From CAMQRS01 sp964370645 (lineage in GTDB: Bacteria; Bacillota_I; Bacilli_A; Erysipelotrichales; Erysipelotrichaceae): a stretch of 30,583 nt of DNA. The stretch spans positions 1 to 30,583 of the forward strand of contig CAYJJS010000019.1 in the NCBI GenBank assembly GCA_964370645.1. The letters are read 5' to 3'. Positions within the stretch are counted from its first letter, which is position 1. Each line of letters begins with the position of its first letter. Of the stretch, positions 15,747 to 23,063 are shown piece after piece. A program made the position numbers and the translations under genes. Below the pieces are notes generated by a model. The model worked only from the letters and a program-made list of their open reading frames with translations. It was not told where the DNA came from and did no database searches.

Positions 15747-17466
15747 AACACATACAAATGGACAATTGAGAATAGAAGATGTTAAAAAGGTAGTTACATT
15801 AACAGGTTGGGTAGCAAAACGTAGAAATTTTGGTGCTTTAGTATTTATTGATTTACGTGATCGTGAAGGGATTACTCAACTTGTATTTGATGAACAAATA
15901 TCAAAAGAAATCACAGATGTACGTAATGAATACGTGCTTGAAGTAAGTGGGGAAGTTGTAGAACGTAAAGATAAAAATCCTAAAATGGCTACTGGTGATA
16001 TTGAAATTAAAGTTCAAAGTGTTACAGTTTTGAACACAGCAAAAACAACACCGATTATTATTGCAGATGAAACCGATGCTTTAGAAGATACGAGACTTAA
16101 ATATCGTTATTTAGATTTACGTAGAAAAGTATTACAAGATAACTTACGATTACGTCATGAAGTAACAATGATTGTGCGTAATTTTATGTCTAATCAAGGT
16201 TTTTTAGAGATTGAGACACCAATCTTATGTAAATCAACACCAGAGGGAGCACGTGATTACTTAGTACCAAGTCGTATTAGTCATGGATCTTTTTATGCAC
16301 TACCACAATCTCCTCAGTTGTATAAACAATTGTTGATGGTAGGAGGTTTGGAGAAATACTTCCAAATTGCTAGATGTTTTAGAGATGAAGATTTGCGAGC
16401 AGACCGTCAACCTGAATTCACGCAGATTGATATTGAGATGTCATTTGCTGATGAAGAAGATATCTTTGCAATTATTGAACAAATGATGCAAGAAATTTTT
16501 CAAAAAATTAAAGGAATTACATTATCATCTTTTACTCGTATGAAGTATGTTGATTGTATGAATAAATATGGTAGCGATAAACCGGATACTCGTTTTGACT
16601 TGTTTTTAAATGATGTTACTTCTGTTTTCACAAATACTGAATTTGTAGTTTTTAAAAATATATTAGAAAACGGAGGAATCATTAACGCTTTAGTAGTAGA
16701 TGGTAGTGATTCATTTTCAAGAAAAACAATTGATGCTTACCAAGAACATGTACGTAAATATGGAGCAAAAGCTTTATCTTTCTTAAAATATAATGGTGGA
16801 GAGTTAAGTGGTTCTATAGCGAAAACATTAAGTGAGAATGAAAAAGAATCACTTATTTCAAATTTACAACTGCAAGACAATCAAATTGTATTCTTTATTG
16901 CAGATAAGAAAAAAGTAGTACAACAAGCACTTGGTGCACTTCGTGCAAAATTAGGAAAAGACTTATCTTTGGTTGATGAAAGCGCGTATAACTTCTTATG
17001 GGTAACAAACTATCCAATGTTTGAATACGTGGAAGAGGAAGATCGCTATGTTGCTTGTCATCATCCATTTACAAGCGTAAATGATGAAGATATTGATAAA
17101 TTATTAACGGATAAAGAAAATTGTTATTCTAGAGCGTACGACTTAGTCTTAAATGGTTCAGAATTATTGAGTGGATCAATTCGTATTCACGATCAAGAAC
17201 TACAAGAAAAAGTATTTGAAGCAATTGGAATGAGCAAGGAAGAAGCGAACGATAAATTCGGATTCTTTATTGAGGCTTTCCAATATGGAACTCCTCCACA
17301 TTGTGGTGTAGGAATTGGTTTAGAGAGAATCATGATGATTCTTACGGGTACAGACAACATCCGTGATGTTGTTGCCTTCCCAAAAACGGCAAGTGCAAGT
17401 TGCTTGATGAGTGATGCTCCTAATCCTGTTGATGAATCACAATTAAAGGAATTGGGGCTAAAATAA
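15739..17466 (+). CDS. aspS: aspartyl-tRNA synthetase
   Basis: A class IIb synthetase, 575 aa from the chosen start MNRTHTNGQLRIED. An N-terminal OB-fold anticodon-binding domain (about 1-110) precedes the catalytic core with QSPQLYKQLLMVGG, motif 2 in FRDEDLRADRQPEFTQID, the bacterial insertion (GAD) domain, and motif 3 in GVGIGLERIMMILTG. I set the start at 15739, not 15688, because AAGGAG at 15726-15731 precedes it and the longer frame runs through the hisS Cys tail. A small departure is LSGSIRIHD where GGGSIRI is usual. It is the second gene of the T-box-controlled unit. Confidence 0.95.
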   Translation: MNRTHTNGQLRIEDVKKVVTLTGWVAKRRNFGALVFIDLRDREGITQLVFDEQISKEITDVRNEYVLEVSGEVVERKDKNPKMATGDIEIKVQSVTVLNTAKTTPIIIADETDALEDTRLKYRYLDLRRKVLQDNLRLRHEVTMIVRNFMSNQGFLEIETPILCKSTPEGARDYLVPSRISHGSFYALPQSPQLYKQLLMVGGLEKYFQIARCFRDEDLRADRQPEFTQIDIEMSFADEEDIFAIIEQMMQEIFQKIKGITLSSFTRMKYVDCMNKYGSDKPDTRFDLFLNDVTSVFTNTEFVVFKNILENGGIINALVVDGSDSFSRKTIDAYQEHVRKYGAKALSFLKYNGGELSGSIAKTLSENEKESLISNLQLQDNQIVFFIADKKKVVQQALGALRAKLGKDLSLVDESAYNFLWVTNYPMFEYVEEEDRYVACHHPFTSVNDEDIDKLLTDKENCYSRAYDLVLNGSELLSGSIRIHDQELQEKVFEAIGMSKEEANDKFGFFIEAFQYGTPPHCGVGIGLERIMMILTGTDNIRDVVAFPKTASASCLMSDAPNPVDESQLKELGLK

Positions 17467-17501
17467 AAAAGTTAAAAAATCTATTAAAATAGACAAAAAT
17501 G

Positions 17502-17546
17502 AAGCCTCTTCAATATGTTACAATAAAACATATTGAGGAGGTTTTT
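17502..17546 (+). terminator. terminator after aspS that also holds the glcK SD
   Basis: An 18-bp hairpin, 17502-17519 with 17527-17544, all pairs Watson-Crick or G-U, loop of seven bases, then T's to 17546. The 3' arm contains TGAGGAGG (17534-17541), the only SD for the gene starting at 17547, and the T-tract forms the SD-ATG spacer. Confidence 0.88.
17516..17524 (+). promoter_or_regulatory. candidate extended -10 promoter inside the hairpin
   Basis: TGTTACAAT (TGn plus TACAAT) covers the end of the 5' arm and the loop. A start about seven bases downstream (near 17531) would yield RNA without the 5' arm, with a free SD. There is no -35 at 17 bases; TAGACA at 17490-17495 fits instead an alternative -10, TATGTT (17514-17519), at 18 bases. 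Confidence 0.45.
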
Positions 17547-18446
17547 ATGTTATATATAGGGGTTGATTTAGGTGGTACAAATGTGCGTGCAGCAATGGTA
17601 AATGCACAAGGTGAAGTGCTACAAGTAGTGAAAGAAGCAACGAAAATTGCGCAAGGGGTGCAAGCAGTCGTGCAACAATTAAAAGATTTAATTCAGCAAT
17701 TAGATGGATATGAAAAAGTGCAAGGAATCGGGCTTGGAGTTCCAGGACTAGTAGATGCCAAAAATGGTGTTATGATTTTATCTAATAATTTACCAGGATT
17801 TGAAGGCTTAGAAATTGCAAAGGAAATTCAAGAAACTTTTGATAAGCCTACATTTATTGATAATGATGTGAATGTGGCTGGACTAGGAGAATCGTATTTC
17901 GGTGCTGCAAAAGGGGAACGCAGTGTTTATTATGTAACGATTTCAACTGGAATTGGTGGTGCATTCATTTATGAAGGTAAATTAATTTCAGGCTCACACG
18001 GGTGTGCAGGTGAAATGTGTAATATGGTTGTGGATCCAACGCGTACTAAGATTGGTGGATTAAATGCTGGTGCATTGGAGAGTGAAGCAAGTGGAACAGC
18101 ATTAACACGCAAAGGGAAAGTGCTATTTCCAAACGAAGTAAAGCATGCTGGTGATGTGTTTCGTCTTGCACAAGAAGGGAATACACAAGCACAAGAACTA
18201 GTGGAACAAATGGCAAAAGACATAGCGCACGCCTTCTCATTTGTTGCTTTAACTTGTGATCCTGATGCCTTTGTAGTAGGTGGGGGAGTGACACAAAAGT
18301 CACACCAATATTTCTTTGAAAAAATGATTGCTTACTATAAAGAATTGGTATTTCCAACGATGCGAGATGTAAAGTTTTATATGGCAAAATTAGAGGAGCC
18401 AGGAATTGTTGGTGCGGCTATGTTAGTCACAGCGAATATGAAATAA
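17547..18446 (+). CDS. glcK: ROK-family glucokinase
   Basis: A sugar kinase of the ROK family, 299 aa, probably phosphorylating glucose with ATP. The phosphate-binding motif GVDLGGTNVRAAM starts at residue 5; GLGVPGLVD and IDNDVNVAGLGE follow, then STGIGGAFIYEGKLISGSHGCAGEMCN and VGGGV near the end. The usual ROK zinc motif CxCGxxGCxE is absent: the equivalent segment reads TKIGGLNAGALES, without cysteines. The start at 17547 has the SD TGAGGAGG; an in-frame ATG at 17499 has no RBS and lies upstream of the terminator hairpin. It is followed by a bidirectional terminator. Another hexose or N-acyl-hexosamine as substrate cannot be excluded. Confidence 0.85.
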   Translation: MLYIGVDLGGTNVRAAMVNAQGEVLQVVKEATKIAQGVQAVVQQLKDLIQQLDGYEKVQGIGLGVPGLVDAKNGVMILSNNLPGFEGLEIAKEIQETFDKPTFIDNDVNVAGLGESYFGAAKGERSVYYVTISTGIGGAFIYEGKLISGSHGCAGEMCNMVVDPTRTKIGGLNAGALESEASGTALTRKGKVLFPNEVKHAGDVFRLAQEGNTQAQELVEQMAKDIAHAFSFVALTCDPDAFVVGGGVTQKSHQYFFEKMIAYYKELVFPTMRDVKFYMAKLEEPGIVGAAMLVTANMK

Positions 18447-18450
18447 ACAA

Positions 18451-18480
18451 AAACGTGAGGCAGACTCACGTTTCTTTTTT
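18451..18480. terminator. bidirectional terminator between glcK and ttcA-like gene
   Basis: AAACGTGAG (18451-18459) pairs with CTCACGTTT (18465-18473). A T run follows on the plus strand (18475-18480) and an A run precedes it for the minus strand. It covers the end of the minus-strand gene. Confidence 0.85.
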
Positions 18481-19188
18481 CCATAATTGTACATGTTGTT
18501 CAAATAAGATTGACTGGAAGTTTTTTTCACCCATTGGATACTGCTTATATAAAGAATGAAGTGTTTGTTTGATCTGCTCTCGATTACTTACTCGATCACT
18601 AGGACACGCACTTTTTACAATTGGGATATTGTATCGCCTACACGCACTTACAATATCTTTTTCTTTAGTATAAATTAGTGGTCGAATAAATGTTACTTCA
18701 TTATCTTCATAATTAATTTTAGGAGCAAATACATGTAGTTTACCTCCATAAATCATATTCATAAATAAAGTTTCAATTGCATCATCAATATGGTGGGCAA
18801 AAGCAATTTTATTTGCTTTATATTTTTTAGCATAAGAAACAATGGCTCCTCTTTTTAAAGAGGAACATCTTGAACAATCGATGGATTCATTGTTTTTTCT
18901 GTAGTGTTTTAAAATTTCATATATTGGAGTTTTTTCTACAATATAGCGAATGCCTTCTTGTTTACAAAATATCTCCATTTCACTAGAAACCTCATTAGAG
19001 AAGCCCATGTCCATATGTAAAGCAATCAATGAAAATTGTTTGTGTTTGAACTTTTGATAGATGGACAAAGCTTTCAACAATAACATACTATCTTTTCCAC
19101 CTGATAAACCAAGTAAGATGGTGTCTCCATCGTGAATTAAAGAGAAGTCAGTATCTGCTTTTCGAATTTGTTTTAATATTTTTTGCAT
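18466..19188 (-). CDS. ttcA: TtcA-like tRNA sulfur carrier/thiolase
   Basis: A PP-loop ATPase of 240 aa. SGGKDS (29-34) is the ATP pyrophosphatase loop. Cys105 and Cys108 (DCSRC) and Cys195 (KSACPSD) match the three cysteines that bind a 4Fe-4S cluster in TtcA, the enzyme that forms 2-thiocytidine at tRNA position 32; AHHIDDAIET is another family motif. It lacks the C-terminal domains of TilS, so lysidine synthesis is unlikely. Related Bacillota proteins may thiolate other positions, so the exact product is uncertain. A strong RBS (complement of CTCCTTTT, about 19193-19200) precedes the start. It is divergent from truB. Confidence 0.8.
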   Translation of the reverse strand: MQKILKQIRKADTDFSLIHDGDTILLGLSGGKDSMLLLKALSIYQKFKHKQFSLIALHMDMGFSNEVSSEMEIFCKQEGIRYIVEKTPIYEILKHYRKNNESIDCSRCSSLKRGAIVSYAKKYKANKIAFAHHIDDAIETLFMNMIYGGKLHVFAPKINYEDNEVTFIRPLIYTKEKDIVSACRRYNIPIVKSACPSDRVSNREQIKQTLHSLYKQYPMGEKNFQSILFEQHVQLWKKET

Positions 19189-19256
19189 ACAATCTCCTTT
19201 TGTGTACTTATTATATATGAAAAAAGTAAAGTTTAAAAGATAAGATAGTTTTGTTG

Positions 19257-19265
19257 TGCTATAAT
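19257..19265 (+). promoter_or_regulatory. extended -10 promoter of truB-ribF
   Basis: TGCTATAAT is a TGn extension plus a perfect -10, 15 bases before the truB ATG; no good -35 is seen. The RNA leader would be very short. Confidence 0.65.
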
Positions 19266-19280
19266 GGGGATGGTGATTAA

Positions 19281-20111
19281 ATGGATGGAGTTTTAATAAT
19301 TAACAAGGAAGCGAATATGACAAGTCATGATGTCGTTTTTAAGTTACGAAAAATTTTGAATACAAAAAAAATTGGACATAGTGGTACTTTGGATCCAAAT
19401 GCGACTGGTGTACTTGTTGTTTTAGTTGGTAAAGCATGTAAGATTTTACCTTTTATTGAGGATGTAGATAAACACTACATTGCAAGCTTACAACTAGGAA
19501 GTAGAACGTTCACAGACGATGTGTGGGGTGATGTACTTGAAACAAAACCAATTACTCCTATACAGGACTTTGAGAGTGTTTTAAAGTCTTTTGAAGGACG
19601 CATTAAGCAAGTACCACCAAAGGTGAGTTCGATTAAAGTGAATGGTAAAAAGTTATATGAATATGCAAGAAATAATGAAGAAGTCGAACTTCCCGTTCGT
19701 GAGGTAGACATATTTAAGACAGAAGTGCTAGATGAAGAAAATCTGCGTTTTTTAGTACACTGTGGAAGTGGGACATATGTTCGCTCATTGTGTGTAGACA
19801 TTGCTAATAAAACGAATAATTTAGGTTGTATGTCAAGTTTGATACGTAGTCAAGTAGGTAAGTTTTCTCTAGAACAAGCATATACTTTACAACAAGTAGC
19901 AAATGGTGCGTTTTCTTTATACTCAATAAAAGACATGTTGGCTCATTATACGCAAATTCAATATGATAAAATTCAAGATGTGTATCATGGTAAAGCAATT
20001 CAATTATCTTGCGAAGAAGATGAAGTGGTTATTTGTGATAAAGATGAAGTGGTTTCTATATATCGACGTAGAAATGGGAATACTTTTATTTGCGTGAGAG
20101 GTCTATTTTAA
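19281..20111 (+). CDS. truB: tRNA pseudouridine-55 synthase TruB
   Basis: It converts U55 in the T loop of tRNAs to pseudouridine. The 276-aa protein starts DGVLIINKEANMTSHDVV and has the catalytic motif HSGTLDPNATG with Asp38, then the family block KQVPPKVSSIKVNGKKLYEYAR and CGSGTYVRSL. A C-terminal PUA-like portion ends the protein. GGTGAT at 19272-19277 is the best RBS. The stop codon abuts the ribF ATG, as in the conserved truB-ribF pair of Bacillota; rbfA is not upstream here. Confidence 0.95.
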   Translation: MDGVLIINKEANMTSHDVVFKLRKILNTKKIGHSGTLDPNATGVLVVLVGKACKILPFIEDVDKHYIASLQLGSRTFTDDVWGDVLETKPITPIQDFESVLKSFEGRIKQVPPKVSSIKVNGKKLYEYARNNEEVELPVREVDIFKTEVLDEENLRFLVHCGSGTYVRSLCVDIANKTNNLGCMSSLIRSQVGKFSLEQAYTLQQVANGAFSLYSIKDMLAHYTQIQYDKIQDVYHGKAIQLSCEEDEVVICDKDEVVSIYRRRNGNTFICVRGLF

Positions 20112-21032
20112 ATGAAAATTATTTCTGTAGATACAAATTTTAGTGATGTGAACTTAGAAAAAACAATCGCATGTATTGGTTATTTTGATGGTTTCCATGT
20201 AGGACATATGAAATTAGTGGATCGTGTGTTTGCATTGCATATGCAACATAATCTTGCAACTGCCTGTATTTGTTTTGATCAAGATCCGTATTCAATTTTA
20301 AGTAATCAACAAGAATTCACATATTTGACTCCACATCATATACGTATGGAGAAATTGCGTCAAATGGGCTTTGATTATTGTTATTTATTGCGCTTTGATA
20401 TGGCCATGGCCAACTTAAGTATTCGAGAGTTTCATGCATTGCTGCAGCGATTACAGGTTGCACATTTAGTGTGTGGGAGTGATTTTGCTTATGGAGCTAA
20501 GGGGAAGGGGAATGTCTCAACACTGCAATCTCAATCTTTTGCTTTACATGTGCAGTCCTTACTTTGTGAGGATGGCGCTAAAGTATCTTCTTCATTTATC
20601 GAAGAAGATATTTTACAAGGTCGAATTGAACAAGCTAACTATGCATTGAATTATGCGTATAGTATTGATGGAGTTGTTGTGAAAGGTTCTCAAGTGGGTA
20701 AGAAACTTCTTGGATTTGCAACCGCTAACTTACACGTTTCCCATCCATATGTAATTCCTAAAAATGGAGTATATGCGGGTGTTGTGAAGTGGAATGGGAA
20801 AGTATATAAAGCGATGATTAATATAGGTCATAATCCAACGATGAACTTTCAATCGAATAAGAGTATAGAGGCACATATTCTTCATTTTGATGAAGATATT
20901 TATGGGGAATCCATCTGTATATCCTTTTATCAATTTATTCGAGACGAACAAAAATTTGATAACATAGAGGCATTGATTTGCCAATTACATAAAGATTTAA
21001 AATTTGTGGAAGGAGTAAAGGATGAGAGTTAA
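20112..21032 (+). CDS. ribF: bifunctional riboflavin kinase / FAD synthetase
   Basis: It makes FMN from riboflavin and then FAD. The N-terminal nucleotidyltransferase domain has CIGYFDGFHVGHMKL with the HxGH motif at 29-32; the C-terminal kinase domain starts near 185 with GSQVGKKLLGFATANLHV, in which Thr204 and Asn206 keep the usual PTAN core although the proline is Ala203. It ends FIRDEQKFDNIEALICQLHKDL, typical of the family. Its 306 aa is normal. ATG follows the truB stop directly, and the 3' end overlaps the next gene by 11 bases. Confidence 0.94.
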   Translation: MKIISVDTNFSDVNLEKTIACIGYFDGFHVGHMKLVDRVFALHMQHNLATACICFDQDPYSILSNQQEFTYLTPHHIRMEKLRQMGFDYCYLLRFDMAMANLSIREFHALLQRLQVAHLVCGSDFAYGAKGKGNVSTLQSQSFALHVQSLLCEDGAKVSSSFIEEDILQGRIEQANYALNYAYSIDGVVVKGSQVGKKLLGFATANLHVSHPYVIPKNGVYAGVVKWNGKVYKAMINIGHNPTMNFQSNKSIEAHILHFDEDIYGESICISFYQFIRDEQKFDNIEALICQLHKDLKFVEGVKDES

Positions 21033-22389
21033 GGTTTTTAATACAATTGATGAAACACTTGCTTTATTAGAAGAGCGAGCGCAGCAATATGAATTTGTAA
21101 GAAAGAGTATTAAATATAAATTAATGGATGTTTTATTTCGTGAAAATCGCACCATTAATGATATTTCTAGTCGTGTAAAATCAAGAGAGAGTTTACGTGA
21201 AAAAATTATTCGTAATCGTATGTATATAAAATACGATGATGCACAATCTATTTTAGATGCTTTGAGTGATGGAATTGGTTTGAAAATAGAATGCCGTTTC
21301 ATTGATGAAGAACATAAAGTATTTGAAGCTTTACGCCGTATTTGTTTAACACGACAAGAAGATGGTTATTCAAGGCTTGATAATGATTGTGATATCTATT
21401 TAAATGTAATGGATGAACAACCTCAACAACAAAAAAACGGGTTTTCAATTTATCGTTTGGATGGCTATTATTTAGATGGTGAAATAAAGATACGATTTGA
21501 ATTACAAATCAAGAGCTTGGTAAATAGTTTTTGGGGAGACATAGAACATAAGCTAGTGTATAAAAATACTAACTATTATGTATACGATGCATTTATGCGT
21601 AAATTATTGGCATCGATCAATTCAAATTTAAGTATCATTGATCAACAACTGCACATCGTATATGATGAAATGGAAAATGGGGATCGCCATCAAACTGGGT
21701 TAGTTAATGCCGAGAGTTTTGAATTAATGTTATCTAAAGCAATTAATGATTTGTTTACTGAAAAATTAAAGGAATCCATTGGATTCACTATTAATATTAA
21801 AGATACTTCGAATATTCTAGGACATTATATTTTTGTGAAAAATATTCAGGAAAGTATTGAACGTGATGTTTCAGGTTCAATTTTCAGAGTGTTCAAGCAG
21901 TTGAATGGAACACACATTGATTTCAGTGAAGAAATCGTAATGGAGAGTCAATTTGTAAGTAATAATATTTTTTCTCAGAAAATGGGTGATTATTTAATTT
22001 CTCATCTAAACGAGGATTATGATTGGTATGTTTTCTTTAAAATGCTATTTGCATTAGAAGAAGGAAATAATATTGAAGACTTTTCTTTATTTATGATTGT
22101 TTATTTAGATATTTTAGTTGATCATTATTGGTTTAAAACAAGTTTTGTACGACTAACACATGAAGAGTCAAATGCTGTCCATGATTGTTGTTTAGCTCTT
22201 TTGGCTAATGTTTTAATAAAATTAGATAGTATTAAGATTATTCACAACGAAAACTTAACACCGATTCGTCATGCTTTTACTCATTTTGTAGAAGATATTG
22301 AAAAAAGGGTACTTTCTTTAAAGGATTTCAAGATGTATGAAGAAGCCTATGAAAAACAATTAGAAGAAGCAATTCGAAAGATTTTTTAG
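21022..22389 (+). CDS. divergent RelA/SpoT-domain protein with long C-terminal region
   Basis: The first about 190 residues follow the RelA/SpoT synthetase domain: RVKSRESLREKI (Arg51, Lys53, Ser57, Lys61) as the ATP-phosphate site, DGIGLKI with Asp83 in place of the catalytic Asp, FELQIKS with Glu160 in place of the catalytic Glu, and WGDIEHKLVYK (171-181). The usual KxxGYxSLH loop is altered to KNGFSIYRL, so the histidine is lost but an aromatic remains. There is no HD hydrolase, TGS or ACT domain. Residues 190-455 look helical and match nothing I know. It may be a third-type alarmone or nucleotide pyrophosphokinase, or a regulatory pseudoenzyme. AAGGAG at 21009-21014 sets the start; it overlaps ribF by 11 bases and is probably co-transcribed with truB-ribF. 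Confidence 0.75.
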   Translation: MRVKVFNTIDETLALLEERAQQYEFVRKSIKYKLMDVLFRENRTINDISSRVKSRESLREKIIRNRMYIKYDDAQSILDALSDGIGLKIECRFIDEEHKVFEALRRICLTRQEDGYSRLDNDCDIYLNVMDEQPQQQKNGFSIYRLDGYYLDGEIKIRFELQIKSLVNSFWGDIEHKLVYKNTNYYVYDAFMRKLLASINSNLSIIDQQLHIVYDEMENGDRHQTGLVNAESFELMLSKAINDLFTEKLKESIGFTINIKDTSNILGHYIFVKNIQESIERDVSGSIFRVFKQLNGTHIDFSEEIVMESQFVSNNIFSQKMGDYLISHLNEDYDWYVFFKMLFALEEGNNIEDFSLFMIVYLDILVDHYWFKTSFVRLTHEESNAVHDCCLALLANVLIKLDSIKIIHNENLTPIRHAFTHFVEDIEKRVLSLKDFKMYEEAYEKQLEEAIRKIF

Positions 22390-22417
22390 AATAAAAACCT
22401 CTTAGCGTACATACAGT
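22389..22417 (+). promoter_or_regulatory. candidate sigma-E promoter inside a terminator hairpin
   Basis: GAATAAA (22389-22395) and CATACAGT (22410-22417), spaced by 14 bases, match the B. subtilis sigma-E consensus (KMATATT, 14-15 bases, CATACAnT): five of seven in the -35 and the full -10. Transcription would start around 22424, inside the 3' arm. spoIIIAH belongs to the sigma-E regulon in B. subtilis, which fits. Confidence 0.6.
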
Positions 22418-22434
22418 ATGGTAGGAGGTTTTTT
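22393..22434 (+). terminator. terminator of the truB-ribF-RSH unit that holds the spoIIIAH SD
   Basis: A five-base A run plus CCTCTTA (22393-22404) pairs with TAGGAGG plus T's (22422-22433); beyond one G-G mismatch, CGTAC (22406-22410) pairs with GTATG (22416-22420), with one G-U pair. The T-tract runs to 22434 and ATG follows at 22435. TAGGAGG in the 3' arm is the SD of the next gene. Confidence 0.85.
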
Positions 22435-22878
22435 ATGAAGAAACAGGCGCTTACTTTTTTTACTATGTTTTCATTAATTATGATGCTATCCATTTATTAT
22501 ATTTCATTACCAAATGAGGTAAGTACACAAGTGAGTAGTATACCTGTAATGCAGGAAGAGGAGGATCCACAAGTTCAAAATGAACAAAACCAAAAGGAAA
22601 TGAACGATGAGATTATTGCAGATGAGTCAAGCACACAAGAAGAAAAAGTAGAGGCACTAGCGAAAAACGATACTTTAGATGAAAATAATGGGTTAGAAGA
22701 AGAAGTAAAACAGGCTATTATTAATTTGGGGTATGAATGTGAAGTGGAAATAAAGGAACAAAGCATATATGTAAATATTTTAAATCAAGAGGAGGATGCA
22801 AGCATCATCTCAATGATTATGAAGGAAATACATCGCAGTGTTGGTACACAATACTTAATGGAAATCAAATTTACTTAA
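22435..22878 (+). CDS. spoIIIAH: stage III sporulation protein AH-like (SpoIIIAH)
   Basis: A bitopic membrane protein of 147 aa. The N terminus MKKQALTFFTMFSLIMMLSIYYI, one membrane helix, strongly resembles that of SpoIIIAH. An acidic Gln/Glu-rich linker (about 38-80) follows, then a C-terminal YscJ/FliF-like ring-building domain (about 85-147, EEVKQAIINLGYECEVEI to the end). In B. subtilis SpoIIIAH sits in the mother-cell membrane and joins SpoIIQ of the forespore to form the feeding-tube channel. It is shorter than the B. subtilis protein (about 218 aa), mostly in the linker. No spoIIIAA-AG genes are beside it, so it is detached from the operon. The SD TAGGAGG lies inside the preceding terminator hairpin. 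Confidence 0.78.
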   Translation: MKKQALTFFTMFSLIMMLSIYYISLPNEVSTQVSSIPVMQEEEDPQVQNEQNQKEMNDEIIADESSTQEEKVEALAKNDTLDENNGLEEEVKQAIINLGYECEVEIKEQSIYVNILNQEEDASIISMIMKEIHRSVGTQYLMEIKFT

Positions 22879-22880
22879 TG

Positions 22881-22914
22881 AAGATTGAAAGTGTAATTGC
22901 TTTCAGTCTTTTTT
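22881..22914 (+). terminator. terminator after spoIIIAH
   Basis: AAGATTGAAAG (22881-22891) pairs with CTTTCAGTCTT (22900-22910, one G-U), followed by T's to 22914. Confidence 0.87.
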
Positions 22915-22983
22915 AATCTTGAATGGCAAGTATATGTGTAGTATGATATAAAGAGGTAAAAAACGAAGAGATTGCACCAGATG

Positions 22984-23022
22984 TGCGCATTCATGCATTT
23001 GTTTGCGCAACTATGCTATAAT
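22984..23022 (+). promoter_or_regulatory. rnjB promoter with paired TGCGCA sites
   Basis: TGCTATAAT at 23014-23022 is an extended -10. Two self-complementary TGCGCA hexamers, 22984-22989 and 23004-23009, are 20 bases apart (about two helical turns) and flank the expected -35 position, which itself is weak. They could be operator half-sites. Confidence 0.5.
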
Positions 23023-23063
23023 AATAGTAATAATAGCAATGAGTTTAGAAAGATGAGGAATTT

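Noticed and set aside
17499..17546. Longer N terminus for glcK
   Set aside because: It would translate the terminator hairpin and has no RBS; the ROK fold starts right after ATG 17547.
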